A stretch of DNA of 7,496 bases. It comes from Salinisphaera sp. UBA6602 (GTDB taxonomy: Bacteria > Pseudomonadota > Gammaproteobacteria > Nevskiales > Salinisphaeraceae). The translations under genes were made by a program, and so were the position numbers. The notes beneath the pieces were generated by a model that saw only the letters and a list, made by a program, of their open reading frames with translations, did not search any database and was not told the DNA's origin. The DNA lies in contig DJIE01000206.1 in the NCBI GenBank assembly GCA_002433465.1, forward strand, positions 1,861-9,356, in the 5' to 3' direction. Of the stretch, positions 1 through 6,873 are shown piece after piece (position 1 is the first letter of the stretch; each line of letters starts with the position of its first letter).

Positions 1-381
1 GCGCTCAAGCTCAAGGAGATTTCCTATCTCCATGCCGAAGCCTATGCCGCCGGCGAGCTCAAGCACGGCCCGCTCGCCCTGGTCGACGAAAAGATGCCCG
101 TCATCGCCATCGCGCCCAAAAACGACTGGCTGGAAAAGGTGAAATCCAACCTCCAGGAAGTCCGCGCCCGCGGCGGCAAGCTCTATGTCTTCGCCGACGC
201 TGCGTCAGGCCTGGATACCGGCCCCGGCATCACCGTGCTCGACATGCCCCACGTCGACGAAACGCTGGCCCCTATCGCCTATACCGTCCCGCTACAGCTG
301 TTGGCCTATCACGTCGCGGTGGCCAAGGGTACGGACGTCGACCAGCCGCGGAATCTGGCCAAGAGTGTGACCGTGGAGTAA
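1..381 (+). CDS. glmS: Glutamine--fructose-6-phosphate aminotransferase, C-terminal part
   Basis: This is the last 126 residues of GlmS, which makes glucosamine-6-phosphate from fructose-6-phosphate and glutamine in the cytoplasm, the first step towards UDP-GlcNAc, peptidoglycan and LPS. The 5' part lies outside the window. The fragment belongs to the second SIS (sugar isomerase) domain. Counting back from the C-terminus against the 608-residue E. coli enzyme, with no gaps, Glu6, His22 and Lys121 fall on the known catalytic E488, H504 and K603. The family signatures [11 protein letters not shown] and [13 protein letters not shown] are intact, ending at the usual terminal Glu and a TAA stop. 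Nothing suggests damage, and codon use is GC-rich. No clear terminator follows the stop. Confidence 0.97.
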   Translation, partial: ALKLKEISYLHAEAYAAGELKHGPLALVDEKMPVIAIAPKNDWLEKVKSNLQEVRARGGKLYVFADAASGLDTGPGITVLDMPHVDETLAPIAYTVPLQLLAYHVAVAKGTDVDQPRNLAKSVTVE

Positions 382-416
382 CGGTTGTAAGAACCCGTAA
401 CCAGGCGTACAGAGGG
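343..416 (+). other. Tn7-type attachment region at the glmS 3' end
   Basis: The last roughly 36 coding bases of glmS (the codons for [12 protein letters not shown]) are the sequence that TnsD of Tn7 and related elements recognise. Insertion normally occurs about 25 bases past the stop codon. That target would fall near 400-412 here. No recognisable Tn7 ends or tns genes are visible in the window. At 409-419 the sequence reads ACA, five bases, then TGT, the arrangement left where two element ends flank one 5-bp target duplication. This could easily be chance. The recognition site is established knowledge; any past insertion here is inference. Confidence 0.4.
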
Positions 417-785
417 TGTTTACTGGTAAGGGGCAGACGGAAGATTTGTCGCGATAGCTGACGGGTAAGCGATGCCGGCTACCTCCAGCCCAAAGCCTAG
501 CCATTTGCGCCGCGATCTTGGAGCCGACGTTTGTAAGACGCTTACGAGCCGAGATCCAGCAGCGTTCTATAAGCGGTTCTCGAGGCGTTCAGCGGGGCAT
601 GCCGGGGCGTAAGCCCGAGATGAATATACGGTCCCCGGAGCCCGTGCAGCCGTATTTCGTGGTGCTTAGTAAAAAATGGTGGCTTAAATTAGCGGTCGAT
701 GGCGGGCGCGAAGATGAACTATTACGGCTCAACAGTCAGTTATATAAGTGTCAAGGCTGTATTAAAGAGGTGCAGTGCGGCTAGG
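382..785. other. Non-coding or unassigned stretch downstream of glmS
   Basis: About 400 bases without a convincing gene. An open frame with a TTG start at 518-784 on the plus strand has no ribosome binding site, no recognisable motif and an odd composition, so it is not called as a gene. Small hairpins are visible: GTAAG/CTTAC at 531-543 and GGGC-GTAA-GCCC at 605-616. Neither is followed by a T-run. The 3' part, from about 665, becomes AT-rich. It contains TATATAA at 741-747, which could be the -10 box of the lipoprotein gene, but no good -35 box accompanies it. Confidence 0.4.
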
Positions 786-1418
786 TTGCCTCGATTCGGA
801 ATTCTCGGGCGATTAGCGATGCTTGTCACGCTTGGCGTGTTGGCGGGCTGTGTTCCGTATACACGATCGTTCGAGCGCCTTAGCTTTCCGGATCATGAGG
901 TGGAATACGCGAGAGAGAGCTGCAACGGCTCGATAGGTGCCCCTATATGGGTCGCGTTCGACTACCACGGTATTCGAATTTCTGCGAGCCTCGACCAGTG
1001 GCGGATGGGTTCGTTTAAGGTAATGAAGGTCGAAGTTCCAGAGGGGCGGGAATTTTCTTTGAGCGAATTTGACGTCGTTCTGGTGTCCGTCAAAGAAGGA
1101 AAGTACTCAAAAACCGTGATGCCGCTAAAAGACACCATAGAAGGACTCGGGCCAATACAAAGTGCTCGTATGCGCACGGTTAGCTATGAACCAATAACAA
1201 CGACATTCAAAGGATCAACGAACAAACTCGTGTCATTTTGGGGTAAAGAGAAAGAATCCCATGCTTCGTTCTATTTCTTTGCACAGACGGTTTCTAGAAT
1301 TGGTGATCGAGGTCAGATTACATTACCGACCTTTGTTATAGATGGCGTGAGCTACCCGGGGCCTGCCTTGATTTTTCGGCGAGATCGATTTTTTGGAACA
1401 GCGTCGCTTAATTGCTAG
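786..1418 (+). CDS. Predicted outer-membrane lipoprotein of unknown function
   Basis: I do not recognise the family. From the proposed TTG start (210 residues) the protein has a short basic n-region (PRFGILGR), a hydrophobic core and a lipobox LAGC with the lipidated Cys at residue 22. It would therefore be exported by Sec, lipidated and cut by signal peptidase II. The residue after Cys is Val, not Asp, which favours the outer membrane. The frame stays open upstream to 699, and an internal ATG at 819 would leave a signal peptide without positive charge, so the start is uncertain. AGAGG at 766-770 lies rather far from TTG. The mature part looks beta-rich, has few other Cys (one near the N-terminus of the mature chain) and ends in Asn-Cys, a C-terminal pair I associate with small uncharacterised lipoproteins. 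The gene is visibly AT-richer than its neighbours, which suggests transfer. No operon partner is evident. Confidence 0.6.
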   Translation: MPRFGILGRLAMLVTLGVLAGCVPYTRSFERLSFPDHEVEYARESCNGSIGAPIWVAFDYHGIRISASLDQWRMGSFKVMKVEVPEGREFSLSEFDVVLVSVKEGKYSKTVMPLKDTIEGLGPIQSARMRTVSYEPITTTFKGSTNKLVSFWGKEKESHASFYFFAQTVSRIGDRGQITLPTFVIDGVSYPGPALIFRRDRFFGTASLNC

Positions 1419-1540
1419 GTGCAGGGGGAGACCTACGAGATTAAGTTAGCGGCGGCGGTAGGCGTGCAAACTTGGTCGATATGCCGATCGGGCGAAGAGC
1501 GCTATATCGCTTGCCCTGAGGCTGAAGCGTCGCCCGTCAC
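1419..1540 (+). other. Short open frame between convergent genes, possible gene remnant
   Basis: Directly after the lipoprotein TAG stop the same frame continues with GTG and stays open into the tail of the convergent LysR gene. The first 40 or so residues (YEIKLAAAVGVQTWSICRSG and onward) look protein-like, with a Trp and two Cys, but there is no ribosome binding site and no recognisable family. The GC content returns to the high genomic level here. The stretch also holds an imperfect hairpin (GGGC/GCCC plus AGCG/CGCT, 1490-1516) without a T-run. It could be the tail of a lost gene or plain intergenic DNA. Confidence 0.2.
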
Positions 1541-2443
1541 TCATGCTTTGACGGCCGGCCCCAGCAGATTGACCACCCAGTCGATAAACACCCGTTCGCG
1601 GGGCGCCACGGCGCGGCGGCGATGGAACAGTAGATTAAGCGGACGCGACACACTGGCGTAGTCGGGGAACAGGCGGATTAATGCGCCGGATGCGACGTGG
1701 TCGGCCACGTTCATTTCACCGGTCATCACCACCCCCGCATCGCGCAGGGCAAGCTCGATGAGTGATGTGGCGTCGTTGATGGCAATCGCTGGTCGCGGAC
1801 TGATTTTGATTTGCTCGTCGCCCTGGGTGAAGGTCCAGAGATCGGGGGCCGGGTAGCTGTCGAACACGTAGTTCAGACAACGGTGTTGTGCCAGTTCACT
1901 AGGGTGGTTTGGTAGGCCGTGCTGCTGTACGTAGCCCGGCGAGGCAAAAGCGGCGATACGAAATGGCGCGAGCCCCCGGACGGAAAGCTCTGAGTCGGGC
2001 AGGTCGCCAATGCGCAGGGCGATATCGAAGCCTTCGCCGGTCAGATCGACCACGCGGTCGGCGAGTGTGAGTTCGAGCGCGATATGCGGATAGGCGGCTT
2101 CGAAGTCGGGCAGGTTGGGCACGATTCGACAACGCCCCAGACTCAACGGCGCCGTCACCCGCAGGCGCCCGTAAGGCAGGTCGGTCAGGTTTTCGACGGA
2201 GGCGTCCATGGCTTTGACGGCGTCGAGCGTGCGTCTTGCCCCCTCGGCACAGATACGGCCGGCCTCGGTCAGGCTCAGGCGTCGGGTCGATCGATGTAGT
2301 AAGGCGGTGCCGTATCCCGCTTCCAGGGCATCGACATGTTTACCGGCCATTTGGGGCGACATGCCCAGCTCACGGGCCGCCGCCGAAAACGAGCCCAGAT
2401 CGATGGCGCGAAGGAATACCTTGAGGCTGGTCAATCGATCCAT
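1541..2443 (-). CDS. LysR-family transcriptional regulator
   Basis: A full-length LysR-type regulator of 300 residues, the usual size. The N-terminus (MDRLTSLKVFLRAIDLGSFS) leads into a winged helix-turn-helix at about residues 18-60, with the typical AAARELGMSPQMAGKHVDALE recognition region and LSLTEAGR wing. After the linker, residues 91-295 form the periplasmic-binding-like effector domain, with PLSLGR, EGFDIALRIGDLPDSEL and the C-terminal RERVFIDWVVNLL helix. The sequence resembles the large subgroup that includes DmlR/AaeR-like regulators; the effector cannot be predicted. The start is the ATG at 2443; only a weak GCGAG precedes it. It is divergent from the Rossmann oxidoreductase, 102 bases apart, so it probably controls that gene and itself from the shared region. 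Confidence 0.93.
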   Translation of the reverse strand: MDRLTSLKVFLRAIDLGSFSAAARELGMSPQMAGKHVDALEAGYGTALLHRSTRRLSLTEAGRICAEGARRTLDAVKAMDASVENLTDLPYGRLRVTAPLSLGRCRIVPNLPDFEAAYPHIALELTLADRVVDLTGEGFDIALRIGDLPDSELSVRGLAPFRIAAFASPGYVQQHGLPNHPSELAQHRCLNYVFDSYPAPDLWTFTQGDEQIKISPRPAIAINDATSLIELALRDAGVVMTGEMNVADHVASGALIRLFPDYASVSRPLNLLFHRRRAVAPRERVFIDWVVNLLGPAVKA

Positions 2444-2545
2444 TTGAAACGCTCGCTTTCAAGTGATCATAGTGATTGCGTTATTCTGCTTTTATTCGTG
2501 TGAAATTACGATCATCTCGTCATTCATTCTGCAAGCGTGATAGAG
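2444..2545. promoter_or_regulatory. Divergent promoter region shared by the LysR gene and the oxidoreductase
   Basis: This 102-base gap is AT-richer than the flanking genes, as expected for back-to-back promoters. It contains the palindrome TGATCA at 2464-2469, and GATCAT occurs twice (2465-2470 and 2510-2515), about 45 bases apart. Repeated half sites at such spacing suit LysR tetramers that bind a recognition site and an activation site. I cannot place a confident T-N11-A box or sigma-70 hexamers, so the operator assignment is inference from layout. Confidence 0.4.
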
Positions 2546-3187
2546 ATGAAAATCGGAATTATCGGGGCCGGCAATATCGGCGGGAATCTGGCTCGGCTGT
2601 TTCGCGATGCCGGACACGAAGTGTCGGTGAGTGCGCGCCGGCCTGAACACATCGATATAGACGACGTGCAAATCGCGACGCCAGAGCAGGCGGCGTTGTT
2701 CGGCGATATCGTGATCGTCGCGGTGCCGCTGATCGCGGCCGGCGATCTACCGCTGTCCGCGTTACGCGACAAGGTCGTCGTGGATACGATGAACTATTAC
2801 CCAGAGCGTGATGGTCGAATCGCGGAACTGGATGCGTTCGAGACGACCACCAGCGAGTGGGCCGCTCGCCATGCGCCGGGGGCGATCTGGGTCAAGGCCT
2901 TCAATTCGATTCTGGCTATGGATTTGCCGCGGGAAGATCGTCCGGCGGTCGAGGGCGGGCGTGCATTGCCGCTTGCCGGCGATGATGCCGACGCCAAGCC
3001 GCGCGTTGCTGAACTGCATGCCGATATTGGCTTTGAAGCGGTCGACACGGGCCCGCTAAGCGAGAGTTGGCGCTTCGAGCGCGCCATGCCGGCCTACTGT
3101 ATTCCGGTCAATCACGCTGAACTCGTGGCCAAGCTCGCCCTGGCCAGGCGTGGGCAGGAGCTGGCGCACAACAGCTGGCAAAGATAG
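2546..3187 (+). CDS. NADP-binding Rossmann oxidoreductase, F420-dependent NADP reductase family
   Basis: A 213-residue protein of the family annotated as NADPH-dependent F420 reductase / F420-dependent NADP oxidoreductase (NAD-binding domain of the PF03807 type). Residues 1-13, MKIGIIGAGNIGG, form the first beta strand and the GxGxxG dinucleotide loop. Ser29-Ala-Arg-Arg32 at the end of the second strand is the pattern that binds the 2'-phosphate of NADP. Later VIVAVPLIA, VVVDTMNYY and WVKAFNSI are family-typical. The ATG at 2546 is chosen because it begins right at the beta strand; a GTG at 2537 would add three residues. The ribosome binding site is poor (GATAGAG). Members in bacteria that lack F420 probably act on other substrates, so the reaction is unknown. 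It is divergent from the LysR gene, its likely regulator, and has a terminator downstream. Confidence 0.85.
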   Translation: MKIGIIGAGNIGGNLARLFRDAGHEVSVSARRPEHIDIDDVQIATPEQAALFGDIVIVAVPLIAAGDLPLSALRDKVVVDTMNYYPERDGRIAELDAFETTTSEWAARHAPGAIWVKAFNSILAMDLPREDRPAVEGGRALPLAGDDADAKPRVAELHADIGFEAVDTGPLSESWRFERAMPAYCIPVNHAELVAKLALARRGQELAHNSWQR

Positions 3188-3239
3188 ATACGTGCGCGTG
3201 CCGCGGGCCGTGTGCCAGGCGGCAATATGAACAGGCAGG

Positions 3240-3274
3240 CGCCGGTCGCAGCTACTGCGGCCGGCGACGCTTTT
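3240..3274 (+). terminator. Rho-independent terminator after the oxidoreductase
   Basis: The left arm at 3240-3251 pairs with the right arm at 3255-3266 around a CTA loop: twelve pairs, eleven Watson-Crick and one G-U (T3246 with G3260). The hairpin is followed by GACGC and then TTTT at 3271-3274. It lies 53 bases past the oxidoreductase stop and has no T-run on the minus-strand side, so it acts on the plus strand. The short gap between stem and T-run makes it somewhat imperfect. Confidence 0.6.
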
Positions 3275-3363
3275 CGCCGCGATGGGCACGACCGGCCATA
3301 CACGGCCTCGTTTCACCGAACATGCCTCGGTTTGAGTAGCGTTTCGATCCAGAGCTCCAGGGT

Positions 3364-3602
3364 TTACATGGCCGCCTCTGCGGCCATTTGCGCAGCGTAG
3401 TGAGCAGGCGTCAGCCCGCTGAGTTCTTTCTTCGGTCCTTCTTCGTTGTACTCACGATGCCAGCCTCGGATGATCGTGGTGGCATGGGCGAGGCTTACGA
3501 ACCAGTGCTCGTTCAGGCATTCATCTCGGAAGTGGCCGTTGAAGGACTCGATATAGGCGTTCTGGTTGGGTTTGCCGGCCGCACCTGACGGTGCTCGTAG
3601 CA
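3364..3602 (-). pseudogene. IS3-family transposase (OrfB), C-terminal remnant
   Basis: On the minus strand the frame ending at TAA (3364-3366) reads GKPNQNAYIESFNGHFRDEC, then LNEHWF, HREYNEEGPKKELSGLTPAHYA. This is the C-terminal end of the DDE integrase domain of IS3-family OrfB; the catalytic Glu is the E of YIESFNG. Only about 70 residues remain in this frame. Just upstream, in another frame, YEHRQVR followed by a second reading of the CCGGCAAACCC bases suggests that a short stretch (the usual FIQPG part) was deleted, leaving a frameshift at about 3577-3587. The rest of OrfB, OrfA and the left terminus are absent, so it cannot move. The 3' terminal inverted repeat should lie at about 3300-3363, but I cannot identify it. 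The remnant abuts the 3' end of the broken folE2. Confidence 0.85.
3368..3387. repeat. Perfect 8-bp inverted repeat in the transposase tail
   Basis: ATGGCCGC at 3368-3375 and GCGGCCAT at 3380-3387 are perfect inverted copies around a CTCT loop. The hairpin encodes the last residues (AAEAAM) of the transposase remnant. Such a stem at the end of an insertion sequence could limit readthrough, but no T-run follows on either strand. Confidence 0.5.
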
Positions 3603-3616
3603 GGCATCGAGAGACC

Positions 3617-4355
3617 CTAGCTTCCCGGCTGGCCTTTATCCCGCTCGATCATCGCGTAGGCGGAGTGGTTGTGGATGGATTCGAAGTTCTCCGATTCCAC
3701 CCGATAACGACGAAATCGCTCATGATCGTTGAGTCGTGTGGCCATATCGCGAACCAGGTCTTCAACGAACTTCGGATTGTCGTAGGCACGCTCGGTGACC
3801 GCTTTCTCGTCGACGCGCTTGAGAATACTGAACAACTCACACGACCCTTCGGATATCGGCGATATCGATCAGTTCTTTGGCCGAGACGAATTCGTTCGCC
3901 TGCACTCGAGTGGTAACCAACGAGCGCTGATTGTGGGCGCCGTAGCTAGAGATATCCTTGGAGCACGGGCAGAGCGTGGTCGCCGGCACCTTGACCTCGA
4001 CATGCACGATCGTGCGTCCGTCGATGCAATCTCCAAAGAAGGCGACCTCATAATCCAAGACGCTCTTCTCGCCCGTGACCGGCGCGTACTTGTCCACAAA
4101 GTACGGGAACGTCATTCCGATATGACCGTTATCGGATCCCAGTCGCTCGGTTATCTCACCAAGCATCGCCTTGAACGATTCGAGCGTCATCGCGTGTTCG
4201 TGTGCGTTGAGAATTTTCACGAACCGCGATATATGGGTTCCCTTTGAGTCGTGCGCCAAGAAAAACTACAAATTGCAATCCGAAGTTTGCTTCGCGCCCA
4301 TCCCATGACTGCACTCTTCGCCCAGTCTCTTGAGTGAACGGACTGAAAAGTAACG
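3617..4355 (-). pseudogene. folE2: GTP cyclohydrolase IB (FolE2), frameshifted and with stops
   Basis: FolE2 converts GTP to dihydroneopterin triphosphate, the first step of folate synthesis, and does not need zinc, unlike FolE. Two minus-strand frames give adjoining parts. The first, starting at 4259, has KGTHISRF, SVLDYEV and the catalytic metal-binding Cys in TLCPCSKDISSYGAHNQRS, then ELIDIAD. The second, ending at 3617, has [33 protein letters not shown] and the C-terminal [15 protein letters not shown]. They join with one extra base at about 3854-3860. Upstream of 4259 the same frame continues FNL-like NL, then TAG (4266-4268), FFLAHD and KGTH. Farther up, RYFSVRSL resembles the usual RYPVSV strand, just after a TAA at 4356-4358. 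The N-terminus is therefore also lost or degraded. Several independent lesions make it non-functional. It runs divergently from cobW and the Zur-like box, which fits a former Zur-regulated gene. Confidence 0.9.
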
Positions 4356-4358
4356 TTA

Positions 4359-4674
4359 TAAGACGACACTAGATGGTGAGACAAAAGCCGCACACGGACC
4401 CAGTGCAAAAGGTAAAGATGGCTGGGACATACGACTGAGACGCCTACGAATGCCGGGACATCCTTCGATAATCCGGGTAAAGCTTGAATCTTCGCAGCCA
4501 AAGCTGGCGTTTCCCGCGCGGCAGATAGGGTGAAGTCTTAGAATATCGCCCTGAAATAACGCCGGGTCGGACACACTAGCGATTAGCGGGGCGTTCGAAT
4601 CGCTGTCGCTTTCGCAAGCGTAACTCTACCGGGCCCAGCCCGCCCGCGGTAGGATGGCAACTACCGTAATTTAG
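4359..4674. other. Degenerate intergenic stretch upstream of the cobW operator
   Basis: About 300 bases with no supported gene. It probably holds the remains of the folE2 N-terminus and promoter, now unrecognisable. The composition is AT-richer than the coding parts in the left half. Small structures are visible: the hairpin CGCTT-TCGC-AAGCG at 4607-4620, and CTACC at 4626-4630 and 4661-4665, which could each pair with GGTAG at 4648-4652. None has a T-run. Confidence 0.4.
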
Positions 4675-4692
4675 GTTATGTTATAACATTAT
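4675..4692 (+). promoter_or_regulatory. Predicted Zur operator
   Basis: The core ATGTTATAACAT at 4678-4689 is a perfect 12-base palindrome. With its flanks the site reads GTTATGTTATAACATTAT, close to proteobacterial Zur boxes, which share an AT-rich core with GTTAT/ATAAC arms. It ends 66 bases before the cobW start and is followed by the AT-rich TTATTATATAGC (4689-4700), which could hold the -10 element. Zur with bound zinc would then block the promoter, so expression would rise when zinc is scarce. The link to Zur follows from the motif and from the downstream COG0523 gene. The zur gene itself is not in the window. Confidence 0.75.
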
Positions 4693-4755
4693 TATATAGC
4701 GTTTTGATTACGCACCACCGCACGGCCGATGTATTGACTTCCAGAGGAACGAACC

Positions 4756-5721
4756 ATGACCACACAGGTGCCCGTCACCGTTCTGACCGGTTTTCTCGGC
4801 GCCGGCAAGACAACGCTTCTTAACCGTATTCTGACCGAACAGCACGGCAATAAATACGCCGTGATCGTCAACGAATTTGGCGAAACCGGCATCGACAACG
4901 ACCTCGTGGTGGATGCCGATGAAGAGGTCTTCGAGATGAATAACGGTTGTATCTGCTGCACCGTGCGCGGCGATCTGATCCGCATTCTCGGGGCGTTGAT
5001 GAAACGGGCCGATCGTTTCGATGCGATTCTGATCGAAACCACGGGCTTGGCCGACCCCGCGCCGGTGGCTCAAACCTTCTTCGTTGATGCCGAGGTGGCC
5101 GAGAAAACCCGGCTGGACGGCGTGGTGACCGTGGTGGACGCGCGCCATCTTGAAGCCCAGCTCAAGGATAGCCACGAGGCCGCGGAGCAGCTCGCCTTTG
5201 CGGATATTGTGCTGTTGAACAAGATCGATCTGGTTGACGCTGATGTGTTGTCGCGCGTCGAGGCACGTATCCGGGCCATGAACCCCTATGCCAAGATCCT
5301 GCATAGCGAGAAATGCGCGGTGCCTCTGGACAAGGTGCTCGGCCAGAACGCCTTCGATCTGGAACGGGTGCTCGAGATCGAGCCCGATTTCCTCGACGAG
5401 GAGCATGCCCACGAGCACGACGACGAAGTCACCAGCGTCTCGCTCGAGTCGGATACGCCGATCGATCCGTTCATGTTCCAGACCTGGTTTGGCCGCCTGT
5501 TGCAGAAGCATGGCCAGGACATCCTGCGCTCGAAAGGCATCCTCGATATCAAGGGCGAATCAAGCCGTTATGTGATTCAGGGCGTACATATGCTGATGGA
5601 CGGCGATTTCATCGGCTCTTGGCCTGCGAATGAACCGCGCCGGTCGCGGCTGGTATTCATCGGACGCGGTCTCGACCGGATGGGTCTCGAAGAAGGGTTT
5701 GCGGCATGCAAGACGGCCTGA
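4756..5721 (+). CDS. COG0523 (CobW/ZNG1-type) GTPase, predicted zinc metallochaperone
   Basis: A 321-residue G3E-family P-loop GTPase that probably uses GTP hydrolysis to deliver zinc to client proteins in the cytoplasm during zinc shortage. Visible motifs in order: Walker A GFLGAGKT (12-19), the metal-binding CxCC motif Cys65-Ile-Cys67-Cys68 that defines COG0523, Walker B-like ETTGLADP (94-101), the guanine-specificity motif NKID (155-158), a short His/acid-rich stretch HAHEHDDE (217-224) that could hold metal, and a C-terminal CobW_C domain (about 228-310) with GILDIKG and [10 protein letters not shown]. The start ATG has a good AGAGGA seven bases upstream. It is the first gene after the Zur-like operator and overlaps the WD40 gene by 16 bases. 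The operator argues for zinc rather than cobalt or nitrile hydratase assembly. The frame and all key residues are intact. Confidence 0.93.
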   Translation: MTTQVPVTVLTGFLGAGKTTLLNRILTEQHGNKYAVIVNEFGETGIDNDLVVDADEEVFEMNNGCICCTVRGDLIRILGALMKRADRFDAILIETTGLADPAPVAQTFFVDAEVAEKTRLDGVVTVVDARHLEAQLKDSHEAAEQLAFADIVLLNKIDLVDADVLSRVEARIRAMNPYAKILHSEKCAVPLDKVLGQNAFDLERVLEIEPDFLDEEHAHEHDDEVTSVSLESDTPIDPFMFQTWFGRLLQKHGQDILRSKGILDIKGESSRYVIQGVHMLMDGDFIGSWPANEPRRSRLVFIGRGLDRMGLEEGFAACKTA

Positions 5722-6782
5722 AGGAAGCCGCGCCGGCCCGCAAGCGGTTCGCTAGGACTCGTCTCCAGGAAGAAGGCCAGGTCATTCGTAGCGGCGCCTA
5801 TGTCGTAGCAGCGATGGCGCTGGGCGATCGGGTCATAACCGCGCACGGCGATGGGCGCTTGCGTGTTTTTCAGGGCGACGCGGTGCCGCGCGAGATCGGT
5901 GCGCATCGCGGCGCCGTGCTGGCCATGGCCGCTGATAGCCAATCGAGTGTGATTACCGGCGGCGACGATGGCCGGCTGCTACGCGTCGGTGTCGATGGCG
6001 CGGTCGAAGAACTGGCCGATTTTGGCTCGAGTTGGGTGGATTGCGTAGCCGCGCATTCCGGGGCCGGCCTGCGGGCCTGTTCTGTGCGCAAGGTCGTCCA
6101 TGTCTGGCGCGACGATGGCGAATACGAAACGCTCGAGCATCCCAGCACGGCTGGCGGGCTGGCGTTCGATACGCAGGGCCAGCGCCTCGCGGTGGCGCAT
6201 TACGGCGGCGCAACGCTTTGGGAGCGCGGTGCACAGGGCTGGGAATCCCGCTCCCTGGAATGGGCAGGGTCTCATATCGGTATCACCTGGAGCCCGGACG
6301 GCGAGTTCGTGGTGACGATCATGCAGGAGAATGCGCTGCACGGCTGGCGTCTGCGCGACAACGCCCATATGCGGATGTCCGGGTATCCGACCAAGCCGCG
6401 CGCGATGCGCTGGGCGGGCGAGACGCCGCATCTGGTGACCGCCGGGGCCGATCAGGTGGTCTGCTGGCCGTTCGACGCAGCCGGGCCCATGGGGCGTGTC
6501 CCGCTTTGTGTCGCCCATGGCGGTGAACAGATGGCCACCGAGGTGCTGGATCTGCCCGGGCAGCCGGCGGTATTGGCTGGGTTTCAGGACGGCGCCGTGC
6601 TGCTCAGCGAATTGGCAGACGAGACCCAAACCATCGTCGTGCGCGGTTCGACCGGCGTCGAGGTCACGGCGATGGCGATCCCGTCATCGTTGTCGCATGT
6701 TCTGATCGGCGACGCTGTGGGCGACGTCCTATGGGCACCGTTGGGCCAAGGCGATGCCGACGCGACGGCCGGCGATGGGTAA
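5706..6782 (+). CDS. WD40-repeat beta-propeller protein coupled to the CobW-type GTPase
   Basis: A 358-residue protein built of about seven to eight degenerate WD40 repeats. Strand-ending pieces such as GDGRLRVF (48-55), GDDGRLLRV (86-94), VVHVW (130-134), GGATLW (167-172), NALHGW (209-214), DQVVCW (249-254), DGAVLL (295-300) and GDVLWA (339-344) recur at the roughly 40-residue spacing of propeller blades; SPDGEFVVT (196-204) is a classic blade start. There is no signal peptide or membrane segment, so it is cytoplasmic. The ATG lies 16 bases inside the GTPase gene with AAGAAGGG eight bases before it, so the two are translationally coupled. Propellers are usually protein-docking platforms. I recall COG0523 genes next to WD40 genes in other proteobacterial zinc regulons, but no molecular role is known to me. 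A scaffold or client of the metallochaperone is inference. Confidence 0.88.
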   Translation: MQDGLKEAAPARKRFARTRLQEEGQVIRSGAYVVAAMALGDRVITAHGDGRLRVFQGDAVPREIGAHRGAVLAMAADSQSSVITGGDDGRLLRVGVDGAVEELADFGSSWVDCVAAHSGAGLRACSVRKVVHVWRDDGEYETLEHPSTAGGLAFDTQGQRLAVAHYGGATLWERGAQGWESRSLEWAGSHIGITWSPDGEFVVTIMQENALHGWRLRDNAHMRMSGYPTKPRAMRWAGETPHLVTAGADQVVCWPFDAAGPMGRVPLCVAHGGEQMATEVLDLPGQPAVLAGFQDGAVLLSELADETQTIVVRGSTGVEVTAMAIPSSLSHVLIGDAVGDVLWAPLGQGDADATAGDG

Positions 6783-6873
6783 CGTATGACCCGATTGCAA
6801 GGCGCGATCGAGCCAAAAACCGTAGGGCGCCTTGCGTGACTGGCTGCGTAAACGCAAGCCTGGGTACGCCGAT

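Noticed and set aside
518..784. Open frame of 88 codons on the plus strand before the lipoprotein gene
   Set aside because: It starts with TTG without a ribosome binding site, overlaps the region upstream of the lipoprotein in another frame, and shows no motif or protein-like pattern.
3795..4247. 150-codon open frame on the plus strand across the folE2 region
   Set aside because: The opposite strand gives unmistakable FolE2 blocks; this frame is only their complement.
4607..4652. Hairpins upstream of the cobW operator considered as terminator or riboswitch
   Set aside because: Stems are only five to six pairs, there is no T-run, and no known riboswitch core is recognisable.
4708..5511. Long open frame (267 codons) on the minus strand opposite the CobW-type gene
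   Set aside because: It is the antisense of a clearly real GTPase gene; long opposite frames are common in GC-rich genes and its sequence has no family features.
5979..6629. 216-codon open frame on the minus strand opposite the WD40 gene
   Set aside because: Antisense artefact of the GC-rich WD40 gene, which has a strong ribosome binding site and coherent repeats.
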